In this document: piece after piece, positions 7,096-8,482 of the stretch
Position numbering within the stretch: position 1 is the first letter of the stretch
How the letters are laid out: the number at the start of each line of letters is the position of its first letter
Assembly (NCBI GenBank): GCA_025935275.1
Contig: JAICVP010000078.1
Span: forward strand, 1-8,482
Length of the DNA stretch: 8,482 bases
Origin: Thermoleophilia bacterium
GTDB taxonomy: Bacteria > Actinomycetota > Thermoleophilia > Gaiellales > Gaiellaceae
Direction: 5' to 3'
Translations under genes and position numbers: made by a program
The notes under the pieces: generated by a model
Told to the model about the DNA's origin: nothing
Databases searched by the model: none
The model's input: only the letters and a program-made list of their open reading frames with translations

Positions 7096-7467
7096 TCAAT
7101 AGCCGTACGTGTGCTCGCGGCGCCAGATGCGCCAGAGGGAGTACCCGCACGCGGCGAGGACGAAGATGAAGACGAGCATCTCGAGGCTACCGTCAGGATA
7201 CGGCGCCAGGATCGCAGCTCCGATGTTCACGATGGCGAGCCCGACGGCGCCGTAGAAAACCGCCCGCGAGCTCCCGGCCCACATGGCGATCTCGCCGCGC
7301 CGCTCGCGCCAGAGCAGGAAGAGGAAGAAGGCGATGGCGAGGAAGAACGCGATCCGCGCGAGCAGGAGGAGGCTGAACAGCGCCGTCTGGAGCTGCAGCA
7401 GCCAGATGCCCACCGCGATCAGCAGGATGATGGCGAAGCCGCGGACTGTCGGGTTGATCCGGCTCAT
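7096..7467 (-). CDS. Small multi-pass membrane protein of unknown function
   Basis: A 123-residue, very hydrophobic protein. Predicted membrane stretches by eye are about 10-25 (GFAIILLIAVGIWLLQ), 28-54 (a long run that may be one or two helices), 67-88 and 95-113, with the basic WRERRGE loop after the second and a basic aromatic tail (WRIWRREHTYGY). I do not recognise the family. The ATG at 7467 overlaps the TGA of the upstream gene as ATGA, which indicates translational coupling, so the two are likely made together and may form one membrane complex. No catalytic motif, cysteine pair or obvious heme-binding histidine pair is visible in this partner. Confidence 0.72.
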   Translation of the reverse strand: MSRINPTVRGFAIILLIAVGIWLLQLQTALFSLLLLARIAFFLAIAFFLFLLWRERRGEIAMWAGSSRAVFYGAVGLAIVNIGAAILAPYPDGSLEMLVFIFVLAACGYSLWRIWRREHTYGY

Positions 7468-7817
7468 GCCGTGGTGAACGCGCGGATCGAGAGCGCGGTC
7501 GCAAGGAGGGTAGCCCCCACGAACCACGCCAGGCGCCGCGCCGGCACGGGCGGCGCGTAGAGCCAGGGCGACAGCGCCGCCATGAGCGCGAACGTCCCGT
7601 ACGCGTAGTGCAGCTTGTCCGGGGCCCGCCGGCCGTCGGAGAGAAGCAGGAGCCCGAGTGCGACCTGGGCGATGAGGAGCGACTGGCCGAGTGCGAGCGC
7701 GTGCGCGTAGAGGCGACCGGGATAGCGCTTGCGCCACAGGTAGATCCCGCCCCATCCGAAGGCAAGCAGGTTCACGGCGATGACGAGCACCGCGTTCAGG
7801 TCATGCAGGCCGAGCAC
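7464..7817 (-). CDS. Small four-helix membrane protein of unknown function
   Basis: A 117-residue protein with four predicted membrane helices at about 8-27, 40-60, 70-88 and 94-113, no signal peptide and no cysteine. His39 and His70 sit at the ends of the second and third helices, and the segment QVALGLLLL...DKLHYAYG resembles the pattern of small heme-b membrane proteins. That is a weak resemblance, not an assignment. The GTG at 7817 is preceded by TAGGGT at exactly 6 nt, indicating a leaderless first gene. Its stop overlaps the next gene's start (ATGA), so the pair forms an operon. It diverges from a peroxiredoxin gene across only 32 bp, so the two may respond to related conditions. Confidence 0.75.
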   Translation of the reverse strand: MLGLHDLNAVLVIAVNLLAFGWGGIYLWRKRYPGRLYAHALALGQSLLIAQVALGLLLLSDGRRAPDKLHYAYGTFALMAALSPWLYAPPVPARRLAWFVGATLLATALSIRAFTTA

Positions 7818-7823
7818 GGCGCC

Positions 7824-7829
7824 ACCCTA
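7824..7829 (-). promoter_or_regulatory. -10 element of a leaderless promoter for the membrane protein pair
   Basis: On the minus strand TAGGGT (7829-7824) fits TANNNT and lies exactly 6 nt before the GTG at 7817. No Shine-Dalgarno sequence is present. It lies only 8 bp from the opposing -10 element of the peroxiredoxin gene. Confidence 0.55.
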
Positions 7830-7837
7830 ACGTTGCG

Positions 7838-7843
7838 TACACT
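7838..7843 (+). promoter_or_regulatory. -10 element of a leaderless bcp promoter
   Basis: TACACT fits TANNNT and ends exactly 6 nt before the GTG at 7850. The GAGGG directly before the GTG touches the start codon and is too close to work as a ribosome binding site. The -35 region would lie within the divergent gene's first codons, and no good match is seen there. Confidence 0.6.
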
Positions 7844-7849
7844 CGAGGG

Positions 7850-8308
7850 GTGATCGAGCAAGGCACGCCGGCCCCCGACTTCGAGCTCGCGAGCGACTCG
7901 GGCGAGAGCGTTCGGCTGTCCGATCTGCGCGGCTCGCCCGTGGTCCTCTACTTCTATCCCGAGGACGACACGCCCGGCTGTACGACGGAGGCGTGCGAGT
8001 TCCGCGACGAGTACTCCCGCTTCCGGCAGCGCGGCGCGGTCGTGCTCGGGGTGAGCCCCGACGACGAGGCCTCGCACGTCCGCTTCAAGGAGAAGTACTC
8101 CCTCCCCTTCACACTTCTCGCCGACCCCGATCACGCGACCGCCGAGGACTATGGCGTCTGGGTCGAGAAGAACATGTACGGGAAGAAGCACATGGGCATC
8201 CAGCGCTCCACCTTCGTGATCGACGCGGATGGCAACGTCGCCCGCGCGATGTACGGCGTGAAGCCCGCGGGCCACGCCGACCAGGTTCTCGAGGCGCTAC
8301 CCGGCTAG
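7850..8308 (+). CDS. bcp: Thiol peroxidase of the Bcp/PrxQ peroxiredoxin class
   Basis: A 152-residue cytoplasmic peroxiredoxin that reduces hydrogen peroxide and organic hydroperoxides with electrons from thioredoxin. The TPGCTTEACEFRD segment (41-53) carries peroxidatic Cys44 and resolving Cys49, the CX4C spacing of the alpha-2 type Bcp/PrxQ class. Arg119 in IQRSTFVID is the conserved active-site arginine, and the KNMYGKKHMGI stretch (107-117) before it is characteristic. The length is normal for the family. The GTG start at 7850 is supported by TACACT 6 nt upstream and by MIEQGTPAPDFEL, a standard family N-terminus. The gene diverges from a membrane protein operon and converges on a truncated membrane protein gene with which it shares a CTAG stop. 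Confidence 0.96.
   Translation: MIEQGTPAPDFELASDSGESVRLSDLRGSPVVLYFYPEDDTPGCTTEACEFRDEYSRFRQRGAVVLGVSPDDEASHVRFKEKYSLPFTLLADPDHATAEDYGVWVEKNMYGKKHMGIQRSTFVIDADGNVARAMYGVKPAGHADQVLEALPG
8305..8308. other. Second CTAG shared by convergent stop codons
   Basis: TAG at 8306-8308 ends the peroxiredoxin gene, and the same palindrome read on the minus strand (8307-8305) ends the partial membrane protein. The arrangement is identical to that at 3282-3285. Confidence 0.8.
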
Positions 8309-8482
8309 GCTGCGGCGCGCGCCGGGCGGAACCGCTGAGCGGTTCCCCAGGCGGCGGCGAAGAGGAGCACCACGGCCGCGACCGCGATGAGGATCGCCTG
8401 GGCGGCGACGGCGAATGCGATCGCCTGGGAGGTGCTGATCCCGCTCGCGACGAGGATCGCAGCGCCCGCACCGGCCTGAGTA
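8305..8482 (-). CDS. C-terminal end of a membrane protein, possibly LPG synthase TM / flippase-like family
   Basis: The minus strand is open from the right edge to a TAG at 8307-8305, giving about 58 residues. It contains GAGAAILVASGISTSQAIAFAVAAQAI (two hydrophobic stretches around a short GIS turn), then a third hydrophobic run (LIAVAAVVLLFAAAW) and a short basic tail (RFRPARAAA). The GaGxxILVxxGIS-xxxAIAFAVAAQ pattern recalls the last helices of lysylphosphatidylglycerol synthase transmembrane (UPF0104/AglD-like) proteins, which handle lipid-linked substrates. Only the C-terminus is available, so the family call is tentative. That this is coding is supported by the lack of stops, the coherent membrane topology and the precise tail-to-tail arrangement with bcp. 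Confidence 0.55.
   Translation of the reverse strand, partial: TQAGAGAAILVASGISTSQAIAFAVAAQAILIAVAAVVLLFAAAWGTAQRFRPARAAA

Overview
This is a GC-rich chromosomal segment from an actinobacterium. The WhiA fragment resembles Streptomyces WhiA closely, and several genes have leaderless-type starts. I lean towards a deep lineage such as Thermoleophilia (Gaiella/Solirubrobacter-like), but that placement is an impression of gene content and style, not a measurement. No mobile element, CRISPR array, tRNA or rRNA was recognised. Coding density is very high and no gap between genes exceeds about 90 bp.

Layout. At the left edge on the minus strand is the N-terminal three quarters of whiA (1-737). It overlaps the end of ogt (727-1188), a DNA alkyltransferase. 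pruA (1202-2854, plus), a eukaryotic-type L-glutamate-gamma-semialdehyde dehydrogenase, runs head-to-head with ogt with only 13 bp between start codons. A small unnamed gene (2914-3285, plus) encodes a stand-alone MshEN-like domain followed by two copies of a GFGSGLRxAL motif. It converges on uvrC (3282-5153, minus), with both stop codons inside one CTAG. Divergent from uvrC is a soluble diadenylate cyclase (5212-5829, plus), followed by chdC/hemQ (5919-6623, plus). A strong hairpin separates chdC from three small minus-strand membrane proteins (6664-7017, 7096-7467, 7464-7817). A Bcp-type peroxiredoxin (7850-8308, plus) diverges from these and converges on the C-terminal end of a membrane protein cut by the right edge (8305-8482, minus), again sharing CTAG between the two stops.

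How the genes relate. DNA repair is a loose theme (ogt, uvrC), with a c-di-AMP synthase head-to-head with uvrC and a possible nucleotide-sensing domain tail-to-tail with it. ChdC and the peroxiredoxin fit heme and peroxide metabolism in an aerobe, and PruA fits proline or arginine catabolism. Most are probably independent short transcription units.

The most distinctive regulatory feature is a repeated start architecture. A TANNNT hexamer lies 6 nt before the GTG start at 5919, 7850 and 7817 (minus), and 8 nt before the ATG of pruA, which suggests leaderless mRNAs. No clearly new multi-gene system is visible. The best leads are the twin-motif MshEN protein, the diadenylate cyclase with an altered RHR motif, and the ChdC with a histidine at the distal-pocket position.
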